From: Lasiosphaeris hirsuta
Taxonomy: Eukaryota > Ascomycota > Sordariomycetes > Sordariales > Lasiosphaeriaceae
Reading direction: 5' to 3'
DNA length: 64,000 nucleotides
Assembly (NCBI GenBank): GCA_030549175.1
Contig: JAUKUA010000003.1
Span: 496,001-560,000, forward strand
The position numbers and the translations under genes were made by a program. Shown here piece by piece: positions 54,876-64,000 of the stretch (its first letter is position 1; every line of letters begins with the position of its first letter). The notes under the pieces were generated by a model. The model was given only the letters and a program-made list of their open reading frames with translations. It was not told the DNA's origin and did not search any database.

Positions 54876-56853
54876 ATGAGGTAAGTTCAAATGTCGCACA
54901 ATCTGCCCCATTCCTACAGCTCGACCTTTCCTTCAAGACAATATTGGTGCCACCTTCATCCTCGATCACTGCAACCACCCGAAAAAATGGCTAACCAGTC
55001 CGTCTGCAGTCTCTCTGGTGTTTCCCGCACCTGCGAACTTGTGGCCACTTCAGGACCTTCTGCTCTGGTCACCCGCCTTGTTAGTATGTTGAACCTTGAT
55101 ATCCAGCGCCATACTTACCCTCCAGAGCCTCTTCCACCGATACTAGAACCCTCAACTAATTCATCACTACTTCCCTCTAGAGCGCCATGACCCGTTCGGT
55201 AATCGCGAGTCCCGTCACTCCGAGGCAAAGACCTTGTACTCGGTTTACAACACCACGGCCGTAGGACTCGGATCCAGTTTGCGCGAGAAGTTTCTCGAAT
55301 CAGCTCTGCCTGCTAAGACGCTTTATCAGAACTTCCGCAACTCTTTTACCATCTCTGAGGCCATGTTTGACTCAGCCTTCCACAAGAACATTGTTGATGA
55401 GAATATCGCCGCGACGGAGCCGGCTACTCCCATAACCCAAACACTTACCACCCCTCCGAAGCCTACCGATCGCGTTGCGGGCCTGGTCGACCCTTTTGTG
55501 CCCACTTGCGCAACAGTAATGCGGGACTCTGCTGCTGCTGCTGCTGTTGTTGTTGTTGTTATTGGCGATGATGGAGGGGAAGATCTCAAAGTCAACAAGC
55601 AACGGAACCGCATTCAGGTCTGCGACGTAGCTGTTGAGGATCGAGAGAATGTTGCCACGGTTATTCCTGACAGCACTGCTGAAAGCACCAAAGATGACGG
55701 AACGGACGGGAACGCCCATTCCCGACAATCTTCCCTCGGGTAGGTCGCTTTGCCGGCCTCCCTGAATTCCTTCATAGCCGATTGGTGCTAACGCTTTATA
55801 CCTTGAAGTTCCACAACATCCATGATCAGCAGCATTGATCGGATCACATCTCTCGGGTCTCCCAACACTGAATACTGTGATGAAGCCCCGATTGACTGCG
55901 ACGACCACTTTGAACTCGATGTCTACACCGAGAATGCAGCAACAATATCCCTCTTTGAGGATGTCGAGAATGGTGAGGCACAGTTTCCGGCAGAGGACAA
56001 CCTGCCGAGCGAGTCATCAGGTTTGGTCGAGAGCAGCATCGAAAACATCAAAGAAGCTGCAACCTCTGAGAAAGACCACGAGCAGTCTTCCATCTCCGAT
56101 TGCTCGGTATCTCGGACTGTGCAGCACCAGGACACCCAAGATGATGGCTTCAGTGGCGATGACGACGAGTCTGCGATATAGGAACCCATAGACCCCGTCA
56201 TCGCCCAGGCCTACGCGGTACCCGGAGAGAGAGACTTCCAGCTCGCATGTGGTCAAAATTGACGGAACAGTGCACTGGTACATGCCCGAGCACGGGGTGT
56301 CCAAGATCTTGAACGAAGCAGAATTCGAGCAGTTCTACATGGTTTACCCCGAAGCTTCCAAGTACCAGCAGCCGCCCCCTGGGGAGGATCTTTCAGACTC
56401 GCATGCGGAGGTCGCTGTTGGAGACGCCGTGGATGGTGTCGAGGGCACCAGCAACATTACCACGAGCAACGAGTGTACAATCGAGAGCAGTAAGGATGAC
56501 ATTGACGATGGCGAGAGCGACGAGAGCCCCGCATTCATCCCGGACCCCGAGGAGAATTACCACACCCGTTCACATATACCGGGCTCGAGCGTACTGACTG
56601 GGGGAAGTACAGTCGCATCGACACGGAAGGCCGCATGTATGTGATGCGGGACTTTCTGCAGTGCTGTTCTCTGAGGAACTACTGGCAAACTTCTTGCGAC
56701 TGGTACCTGTTTCCCAGCCGCGCCGACGGTGTCCGTGGTACTGGGCCAGAGCTCAAGGTGACGACACCTGATGGGGAGGAGTTTTGGCCGAATGACATCA
56801 GGTGCTACCGGGACATCTCATGGGCCGATCTCGACGAGGAAGAGGATTACTAG
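54876..56853 (+). pseudogene. paralogue E of the amber family; TAG conserved but frame broken twice downstream
   Basis: Exons 54876..54880 (ATGAG), 55010..55083 (74 nt), 55181..55739 and 55809..56853. The exon 2 length and phases (2, 1, 2) are the same as in B and D; the intron at 55740..55808 follows AHSRQSSLG. The frame runs to FSGDDDESAI, then TAG at 56179-56181 (codon 337), then YAVPGERDFQLA. Near 56238-56250 the frame shifts, and VVKIDGTVHWYMPEHGVSKI continues in another frame. A second shift near 56560-56600 leads to DWGKYSRIDTEGRMYVMRDF, GPELKVTTPDGEEFWPNDIR and WADLDEEEDY at the end. The N-terminal part up to the TAG (336 aa) is intact; the C-terminal part is decaying. A poly-Ala/Val stretch (GCT/GTT repeats near 55530-55560) lies in exon 3. 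Exon 2 is less hydrophobic than in B-D. Confidence 0.7.
56179..56181 (+). other. conserved in-frame TAG, paralogue E
   Basis: Context TCT GCG ATA TAG GAA CCC ATA. Codon 337; the downstream frame is broken about 60 nt later. Confidence 0.88.
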
Positions 56854-57508
56854 GCATGTCCATGCCTCGTGTCTTTCTATCGGGGCCAGAGCCTTTGGAA
56901 TCGTCTGCTAGTGTGCTGTAAGTACCTTTAGACATTACGGAGCGGGGAGGCACTCATTGTTGTACTGCTTATTCTGCTCGTATATTGGTTTCGTCTAGAA
57001 CCATTTTGGTCCGCGCTCGAAGACATTTACTAAGATACCCAGGGCCCCGGGTTAACCAAGGCTAGGAGGACACCACAGCGATCGAATAGAAAATAAATTC
57101 CTAAATAATTGAGGGAGAGGGGGGTTCTTTGCTATGTGAAGAAATATTAAACCCCTGAAATAAGCCCCGGGGGGTATGGACCCCCTCCTTCTGCTGGATA
57201 GCATTTTGCGCCAGCATAAGGGCGTGTTCCAGAATACTTGTCTGACTTGCTTGTTGCAACCAGTAACCTAAAAGGTGGAAGTTGTTTCAGTGCCCACACT
57301 TCGGCCAAATAGAAGTCCAAATGGGTAGAAAGGAACACGCCCTAGGGTGAGTGAAAAGTCAAGTTTCTGATCCCTCAATTCTAACTAGATTTTATTTCTA
57401 GCATGTCAAATGCCTCGTCCGCCTCCACCCGGATAATGGATCTAGACGAATTGATTATCCCGAGCTCAAGTTCAATGAGTCGTACCAGCTGTTAGCATTG
57501 GGTCTGTG
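56854..57508. other. intergenic, no supported gene
   Basis: AT-richer. A short ATG frame at 57403-57495 (MSNASSASTRIMDLDELIIP) could be an upstream exon or uORF of the next gene, but no splice pair is convincing. Confidence 0.4.
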
Positions 57509-57823
57509 ATGTTTTCAAAGTATACGAAAGCGCCGCACCCCTCGGGCAAACATTGCTCAACTTGGATGAAGAAATCTCGCATTGAACCATTTATGGAGTG
57601 TGTCCACTGCGATGCTCCTTTCGCTCAGTATACATGCCTCAGCTGCCTGTTCAGAGGGAAGAGTACTCAATGCGAGTTTAGAAGCGGCAAGTTTCGATAT
57701 GCTTTCCTTTTCATTCTATATTGATCATTCATGTTAGATGCAGAGGAGGTAAAGATGAAGAGCACCAAGCGTATGCGATTTGTCGAGCCGATACTGGAGG
57801 ATGTGAAGGGACTTCCACTTTAG
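57509..57823 (+). CDS. possible small Cys-rich protein with GC-AG intron
   Basis: Exons 57509..57686 and 57738..57823, joined by a 51-nt intron with GCAAGT donor and TTAG acceptor (phase 1), give 87 aa. Exon 1 holds five clustered Cys (MECVHCDAPFAQYTCLSCLF...TQC), i.e. C-x2-C-x8-C-x2-C-x8-C, plausible for zinc binding. Exon 2 is a basic/acidic tail (DAEEVKMKSTKRMRFVEPIL). Without the splice the frame ends at once after the Cys cluster. No similarity recognised; it may be a real small gene or the remnant of a larger zinc-finger gene, as no homologous part is seen around it. Confidence 0.4.
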
Positions 57824-58568
57824 GAGGCCGGAGGGTACCAGACATGTATTTATGCTAAGCTAGCGAAACGGGCTGCAGCTTTAGAGATTCCTGTGACTAC
57901 AAACAAGAGACAGCGCCGTAGGTGAAGTTTGCTTGGGGATACTCTTGGGATTTTTTTATTTGGGGAGTAACAAATGATTTACTCTATGGTGGAGGTACCG
58001 AATCATGGAAGGACATGGGAGATGATCCGGATTACCTGGATGAAAACCTCGAGTGGCTATGATGCCCCGGCTACTCGCCGGGAGAAGTGGGAGCGATCTT
58101 GACCATCCTAATTGGTGATTGGTATTCAATATATAAATTTAGCGTCTTGCAATAAGTATTGATGATGTATCGGGGGACTTGGGCAGTGAACTGTGTATGT
58201 TTGGGAGACCTGTTGGGTTTCTGTTTACCGGACACTATCGGAGCAGCGGATTTATCACTCAGCTGTCTATCTATTTTTAGAATAAGCTCCTTCGTGAGGA
58301 GGGCGAATCGTATTCCCATACTTATCATAGTTCCGATAACATCAAGGCATGCTCCCTCGGCCATTTCCCTCCAGTCAAATTACCTACCTACCTAGCTCAC
58401 CTCCAGGCCATGGATGCTATCTGTTACGGTAGCCAGTGCCCACTACCAAGCAGAATCCCTTATTTTGGATAATTCCTCTCCTTCAATCCATCGCAATTTG
58501 GCAACATCAGGCATCATTCATTCGTTTCACCAACCCTCCCTTACCTCCAAAACGTCACATCATTCAAG
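57824..58568. other. intergenic, no supported gene
   Basis: AT-rich spacer upstream of the secreted-protein gene. Short ORFs only. Confidence 0.5.
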
Positions 58569-59135
58569 ATGCTTTTCACCAAGTCCCTCACCATCTTGGC
58601 CTCCGCTGCTGTGGTCAGCGCCTACAACACCGTCACCTTCGTTTCTCAGGATCATCTCGATCGTGTTGTCACTTTCACCAATAACGGTGATCACCCGTGG
58701 CTTCCGTCCGTCGACGTCCCCGCCGGCCAAAACGTTACTTGCACATTTCCCTACGGATGGACTGGTAAGGTCCCCGCCCACCTATTTCCGCAGATCCAGA
58801 CAGCAGCTGGTGGATCAAACTTGGCCACTCAGCCGAATTCTACCTCGGGAGTGGAATCGGCGACCACCGAGAAGAGGAACACGCGGAAGGGCGTTGCCAC
58901 TCGAAGTACTCGGGGTCCCAGAAACGGAGCAAACCAGCCCAAAGCGGAGGCGCAAGCTACGATCCTGACCAACTTCCCAAAAGACACGATGACCACTTCA
59001 ACGAAGCCGGCGGTGTCGCCCACCAAAAAGGGTCCCTCAAAGAAGAAGCCCGGCGCGTCAACTTTCAACAAACGCCAACCATTTGAGTACTTGTCTCCAT
59101 CTCGTAACAAACGCCCGCCGCGTCGACCGATTTAA
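58569..59135 (+). CDS. secreted protein with basic low-complexity tail
   Basis: Single frame of 188 aa. A signal peptide (MLFTKSLTILASAAVVSA) precedes a domain of about 50 residues (YNTVTFVSQDHLDRVVTFTN, VDVPAGQNVTCTFPYGWTG). That domain recalls the N-terminal strand-rich part of a fungal secreted family often labelled 'DNase1-like' in annotations, a memory-based comparison. Intact members continue with a GMLGEV-type core and Cys residues, which are missing here. Instead the last 110 residues are low-complexity Lys/Thr/Pro/Ser-rich with basic clusters (KKGPSKKKPG, RNKRPPRRPI). The gene is therefore either truncated and fused to unrelated sequence, or a different secreted protein with a cationic tail. 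No intron was found that would restore the family core. Confidence 0.55.
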   Translation: MLFTKSLTILASAAVVSAYNTVTFVSQDHLDRVVTFTNNGDHPWLPSVDVPAGQNVTCTFPYGWTGKVPAHLFPQIQTAAGGSNLATQPNSTSGVESATTEKRNTRKGVATRSTRGPRNGANQPKAEAQATILTNFPKDTMTTSTKPAVSPTKKGPSKKKPGASTFNKRQPFEYLSPSRNKRPPRRPI

Positions 59136-61110
59136 CACGTAAGCAGGCTCATGTGCTCGTATGGCCATTCTTACCTGCGTAGCGCATTCAGTATGACGGT
59201 CCTCCAACGTTTCTACAAGGAGCAGAGAAAGGAGCAGAAAATGGGATTTGCCACGCCCGAGACGGCCCACCTCATATGCCGCGACCACCAAAACGAAAAG
59301 GCCGCCAATAACAGTCATCAGACCGGCACCGTCAAGTGCGAGACCTACAGAAAAAGGGATCCGGTACATTTACGGGCACCACGCCTTGTGCATCACATGG
59401 GCAATGTCGACTTGGACAAGGGATTGCGCCTGACTGTCGGCGACGCTGTTTCTTTTGTCGACATCGTCGGGTCCGCCGCCTCCCCGCCCATCATCGAATC
59501 TTTGCCGAGGAGCTTGTTTTGATACCGGCGCGAGCTACCAGTGGCCCGGAAAGTCGGTAACCATCCAGTGTCGGCGCCTTTCTCTCGTCACCATCCGCGA
59601 GACAGTCAGGAGATTTGCTTCGACCTCTCTGGCATCAACGGCAAGCCACCCAGGTCTAAGGAGCCGAGAAACCCGACTCCCACCTCTCCGACTCCCACCT
59701 CTCCGACTCCCACCTCTCCGACTCCTACCCCTCAGACATTACATGGGCCAGATTCTGGTCCTACGCCGAGCCCGACCTCCGCAAAGATTTCAAGAATATT
59801 GTTTGGGCTTTTGCAGACGGCGAAGGCAGCACTCTAGAGAATAGAGGGCCGGGGGGAGAGGGGGTAAGGAGGCATCAGAGGCGCTTTGAAGATTCATGCC
59901 AAAGATCTTGAAAGAACTCTTCACTCACTATTGAGAACAAAGCCGGAGATAAGGGCAAAGAAGGAGTCGACGGAGCCTTTGAAGATGCTGGCACCAACAG
60001 CAAGTCGTTAGTATTCCAGAGAGTCCGCCATGGAAAAGACGGTTGGAACTCTTGGCAAGCGTTCAAGGACTGCACCTGGGGGAAACCCCAATTACTCCCC
60101 TCCTGGCTACCTTGATGGAGTGAAAAGAAGGCGCAAAAGGTTGTCCGCAGACTTCGCTAGGAGCGCGACCAAATTCACAGCTTCGAGCTAGATCCAAAGT
60201 CAGGAGACAACAATCCAACCCCCCCCCCCCCCACCCCCGGCGGAAGTACGACCACCTCACCGGCGATGAGGTCTGAGAGCGGTACCCGTCCCAGGCACGC
60301 GGGGCTACTCCAGTACCCAGTTTTGGAGGATTTACAAGTGGAGGCGCTTCAGGGAACCTATGGAACGGAGATTTTTCCTTCCCCCGGCGAAGCCCCGGCC
60401 ACAAACCAAACAGTGATCGTCCACCTGACTGATGCGGCCCAAGAGGGAAAACTCAAGCAGCTGCGTGGCGATGGCACCGCCAAAACTCGAATTGACCTGG
60501 CGCAGCTTGCAGCCGTATCTCAACAACGCGTCGGCGGGGGACACCGGGCTCCAGGTAATGCAGGTCTTCCTGCTGGGAGCCACAGGGTGGGAGAAGCCTG
60601 GGACGGAGTAGAAGGAGGTAAGACTGAGCATCGGACATAGCGGCACGTTCGAGTTTGGGGATCGGTCGGGGGCGGTCCATCAGTTCAACCTGCCGCTCTC
60701 GGAGAGCGGGTCCGAGTTTCGCCATCGAGAGATTCTGGCGGGTGGAGAAGCCGCACCCCTCGGCGTTTCAGAGGATCGGAGGGAAGAGGCTGCTGGGCAG
60801 CAATACGTCCTCCAGCTGCTCAACGAGGGCCATCCGTCGTTGCCGCTGCAGTCGCCAATTTGGGGGGGGGGGGGGTGGGCCATCACGGCGCTTGATGGGG
60901 GTGGGGTTGGAGAGTTGTAAGGCGGTCCAGATTGTTTTTGAGGTTCCTTATCGGATTGGTTGCGGTGCCGACGAGACCGTGAGACCCTGTCGAGTCATGA
61001 TCAAAGATTTTGATATGGTGGGGACAGGAGGGCCGACTGCTTTCGCTGTATCACCATGTTGCGCTACCTGCAACAGCCGGTCGGGAGTCCAGCCAGGACC
61101 ACAGCTTCTT
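59136..61110 (+). pseudogene. eroded coding fragments, no intact gene
   Basis: Several plus-strand frames of 90-155 codons with protein-like composition follow one another in different frames (for example LTDAAQEGKLKQLRGDGTAK at about 60430, and TFEFGDRSGAVHQFNLPLSE at about 60645), separated by stops and shifts. Homopolymer runs (C14 near 60218-60231, G14 near 60858-60871) and a 15-bp coding-like repeat at 59673-59730 interrupt them. They could be the rest of one decayed gene downstream of the secreted protein, but I recognise no family. Confidence 0.3.
59673..59730 (+). repeat. 15-bp tandem repeat (about 4 copies)
   Basis: Unit CCGACTCCCACCTCT, encoding PTPTS in one frame; the last copy is degenerate. 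Confidence 0.85.
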
Positions 61111-63700
61111 CAACGGTGAAAGTATTTCAACACCCAAACAGGCCCAGAGATACTTGAATACTAAACAAGTCACCATGATCAATATATATACCAAGCATAG
61201 TGTAACCTCCTAGAAGATTCTTGCAGCGGGGAAATGCCTATCAGTTGGCGGGAGCCCATGGAGAGACCAGCTGCAGATGACTGCAGTCTAGGACTATGAA
61301 CAGCAACGGCAATCGTGAGTGCCAGATTCGTCCCATGGAGCCAGGATGTTATCGTAGCCGACTTTCTATTTCAGTATCGGGTTCCAGTCCGCGCTTCCGG
61401 GCCACCCTATGGCGCCAGACCTCCTGAGCTGGCCGCTTCGTCCCGGATAAATGGGGAATGATTCGATGTCAATGGGCCCCGAATGTATGTAAGTTTGATA
61501 GCACGCGAGATAACACATGGTTCAGCCACGGCCGGCCGACGAAACAGAGGGCGCCGAGCTCTGCTAGACTCGGACAGGGGGGACTAGAATCCGAAGGTGA
61601 GCTAGCTGATGCTAATAACCGGAGGCGTGGCTGGATTTGGAGACACACCAGCGCGGCGCTGGCATGGCCAAGACAATCGAGACCGACTGCTGAGGTCTGC
61701 CTCAGTTGGGCATCAAGGGCGCCAATCGACGGCGGGACGTCTCCCTGACCGTTGCAGTGGGCCCAGACCGCCATGTACAGCCCTTGTACATCTTGGCATT
61801 GGCGAGCTGTGCAGCAGTGGAGCGTCGGCTCACCGATAAGGACTGCGGCCGCTCTGCCATCCATGACGTATGCGTCTGCTGGGAAGCCCAAGGCACAACG
61901 CACGCTGCCAGGCCCGCCGCCTTCAAGTCCGGGCCTTTTTGCTGACATGGCCGTGGATGAGCCGCGCCGGCAGCAGGAGCCGGCCGGCTCGGATGCCATG
62001 TCATATCTCGTCGTCCCGCCGAGTGGTCGCTTTCCGACCGATGTCCCATGTCTCTCAGTCCGGCTGCCGCTTGGTTCCGGGAGGGTGACGAGACGCCGTC
62101 GTGGCTTGCCATCTGGGCCATTCCGCGCGCAGAAACAACAAACAACCGGCCGGGTTTTCGTAACCCCCCCTCCCCTCGAGACTCTGCGACGAGCGAACAG
62201 CAGGCTCGTATACGCCCCGCGCCGGACCTTGCTGCCATGGCCTGGACATGGATGGACAGGGACGATGGGACCCCCGAGATCCCAAAGGTCCCAATGTTCC
62301 CACCCTCCACGTGCGCACACCCGGTTTCCATGTTAGTGCTATAGGATGGGGGTCGGGAAGCTGCAGCTTGCAGCTGCCACGTCCCATTTGGCATCATCCC
62401 ATTGACGCGCCATCATTCGCGCATCCACTGGTTCCGCCTCGGGTTCCAGGTCGTTGTTTGAGTGGTCGAGGCCGCCAGTGCTGGCTCCCCTGGCTGGCTC
62501 CCCTGGCTGGCTGCTTTGTTTAGTGGCGCGATACAATCTAAACCTGATTTGTTTGTTATTAGCGGTGTGAACCTTTTTTTCGCGAAGACGCCGAGGGAGA
62601 TATTGAAACCCTGGAAAAGCCTTTGAGGAGCAAAAAAAAAAGAGCCCCCCCCCCCAAAAAAAACAGCATGGCTGGAATTCAGGAGGTAGGCACATTTGGT
62701 ATCTTGACAAGCCTTTTGAAGCATTTAATGGCCTTATCAAACACCAAAATAAATGCTGCTGGGAGTGCAACGGGCTAACAAACAAACCAGGACTGGAATG
62801 TAGTACATACATACCACGACCCCATCAGGGCTTCCCATGCGGATGCGGTACATGTCGTACTTCCACCCCATGGACCCTGCGAGTCACCCACCATCGCCCA
62901 GCGACCTTGGCCTGCACCCGACGATCCCTTCCGCTCAATCGAGGCCTTACACATTGTCGCCATGCATGCCGTGCCACAGTTCTTCTCTTATTCTGTCGCC
63001 GCCTGCTTTGTGGCTCATGCTGTCTCGCCCTGGCACTCCCTGTTGCGGTCAGCGGCATGAGCCCTTTTTCTTGGAGTGTTCCACGAACGACAGCAGAATC
63101 ACCGGTTCGCCGAGGGCCTCCGCCCGGCGAGGCATTGCGCGTGTGTTGGTGATGTGGCGTGAGCTCTTGGCTCGCACGAGCTCAGAGCTGCGTCGAGAAA
63201 AGTGCTGAAAGTCTGCTGTGGTGCCTGCCGCTGCAGCGAGCTGCTCTTACACGATCCGATCCTCCGATTGTGACTTGCACACGCGGCCGGCGGAAGGGAA
63301 CCCGTGGCGAGCAGCGGAGCGGAGGGGTCCAAGGGGGAGGGGGGAGGGGGGGGAACGACGCTGCGAGTCGAAACCTCCCCCGGGTGCCACTGTCCCTGCG
63401 TTCACACGCGTCACTCAGGATCGTGAACGGAAAAGTGCAGTTCTGCGAGTTGGGCGGTGCTGGTGCTGCTCTAGGTCGACTCCGCTTTAAAATGCGCTTC
63501 TTGCTCTCGTCCGATCGAGATGGGTGCCAGTCTGTTTGTTATGCTTAAAGTCTCGGCCTGAATGCGAACACTACAGAACTGCTGAACAGTGCACCTTCCA
63601 CCGTGTGTGGCAGGCCTCACTTGATCTGAAGTTCATCTCGGTCATATTTTGCCACCCAGAAGATCGCACTCCGACGAGAGCTGCTGCGACTTTCACAGCA
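61111..63700. other. 2.6-kb gene-poor stretch
   Basis: Long frames such as 61469..62320 (minus) and 61752..62336 (plus) overlap each other antisense and have no domain, signal peptide or splice logic; they reflect high GC with few stops. Homopolymer A/C runs lie near 62631-62664. No supported gene. Confidence 0.45.
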
Positions 63701-63819
63701 CCCTACTACACACCACCCTACTACACACTACCCTACTACACACTACCCTACTACACACTACCCTACTACACACCACCCTACTACACACCACCCTACTACA
63801 CACCACCCTACTACAACTT
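63701..63819. repeat. 15-bp tandem repeat, 7 full copies plus partial
   Basis: Unit CCCTACTACACACYA, copies starting every 15 nt from 63701; the Y position alternates C,T,T,T,C,C,C. Ends about 100 nt before the ATG of the last gene, so probably in its promoter or 5' UTR. Confidence 0.93.
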
Positions 63820-63916
63820 GAGCACCACAAACATCAATACCATCACGCTGCTACCGAGGTAACCGCCACGCAAGAAAACACAAGAAGCCCACCATTGCAG
63901 TTACGCCGCAGAGAAC

Positions 63917-64000
63917 ATGAAGCTGCTCCTCGCCGCCGCCGTCGCCGCCGCAGCAGCAACCATCAAGTTGCGCATAGAAGATCCACCCGGCACCATGACA
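63917..64000 (+). CDS. N-terminus of a secreted protein (runs off right edge)
   Basis: The ATG at 63917 opens 28 codons to the window end: MKLLLAAAVAAAAAT followed by IKLRIEDPPGTMT. The Ala/Leu-rich start is a typical signal peptide with likely cleavage after the Ala run. Too little is visible to name a family. The start is the first ATG after a CT/CA-rich leader with the 15-bp repeat, and it has a good context (GAGAACATGA). Confidence 0.6.
   Translation, partial: MKLLLAAAVAAAAATIKLRIEDPPGTMT

Noticed and set aside
43439..56181. The four TAGs as 3' splice sites (TAG|G) of a conserved intron
   Set aside because: Not fully excluded, but no GT donor at a consistent distance or phase was found upstream in all four genes, and the sequence before the TAG encodes a conserved acidic peptide with no clear branch point. 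Kept only as an alternative in the main finding.
43439..56181. The four TAGs as RIP mutations or sequencing errors
   Set aside because: The same codon hit independently in four diverged copies, with no other nonsense changes in B, C and D, is unlikely for RIP or error.
61469..62320. 283-codon minus-strand ORF in the gene-poor stretch
   Set aside because: Overlaps equally long frames on the other strand and in other phases; no domain, signal or splice logic.
1..64000. CRISPR arrays, bacterial operons, rRNA or tRNA genes
   Set aside because: The tandem repeats are simple minisatellites without unique spacers, genes have spliceosomal introns, and no convincing cloverleaf or rRNA segment was noticed by eye; a tRNA scan was not possible here.

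Overview
The window is nuclear DNA of a filamentous ascomycete, most likely a Sordariomycete. Genes are split by short introns (about 50-140 nt) with GTRNGT donors, CTRAY branch points and YAG acceptors. The families are typical of these fungi: CFEM protein, GH75 chitosanase, Cys-rich secreted repeat protein, HET-domain relic, YAT amino-acid permease and a fungal CorA-like protein. No viral, plasmid or intact transposon gene was recognised.

Layout. 1-0.6 kb: 5' part of an NAD(P)-malic enzyme gene (minus strand, runs off the left edge). 2-10 kb: a cluster of secreted or GPI-anchored proteins: a small secreted protein with one in-frame amber, a Ser/Thr-rich secreted protein, GH75 chitosanase, a CFEM protein and a three-module Cys-rich protein. 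11.9-14 kb: FATP/very-long-chain acyl-CoA synthetase ending in a peroxisomal signal. 14.8-33.2 kb: a RING-like protein with 36-bp repeats, a membrane-anchored PLL-like lectin, a wrecked carboxylesterase, an APH-family kinase-like protein, a hypothetical gene, a kinase/beta-propeller fusion, a CorA-like protein, a 64-aa protein and an amino-acid permease. 33.4-40.2 kb: a graveyard with a HET pseudogene and a tandem pair of 2EXR/F-box-like pseudogenes.

41.0-56.9 kb holds the most interesting structure: five tandem same-strand paralogues (called A-E here) of a family I do not recognise. B-E share gene architecture: a 5-11 nt first exon, a second exon of exactly 74 nt in three members (86 in the fourth), and intron phases 2-1. 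All four carry an in-frame TAG at the same place, directly after an acidic tail and directly before a conserved C-terminal module. In B, C and D the frame stays open for 261-338 further codons. A second copy of the module inside gene D has TGG at the position of the TAG. Programmed recoding of the amber is the simplest reading, and A-to-I mRNA editing UAG->UGG, known from the sexual stage of Sordariomycetes, is the leading candidate. Stop-codon readthrough and intron retention are the alternatives. A decayed BAHD acyltransferase lies between C and D.

57-64 kb: a possible small Cys-rich gene with a GC-AG intron, a secreted protein with a basic tail, eroded ORF fragments, a long gene-poor stretch, and the first 28 codons of a secreted protein at the right edge. 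All coordinates and splice sites were worked out by hand from the sequence; no alignment or search was run.
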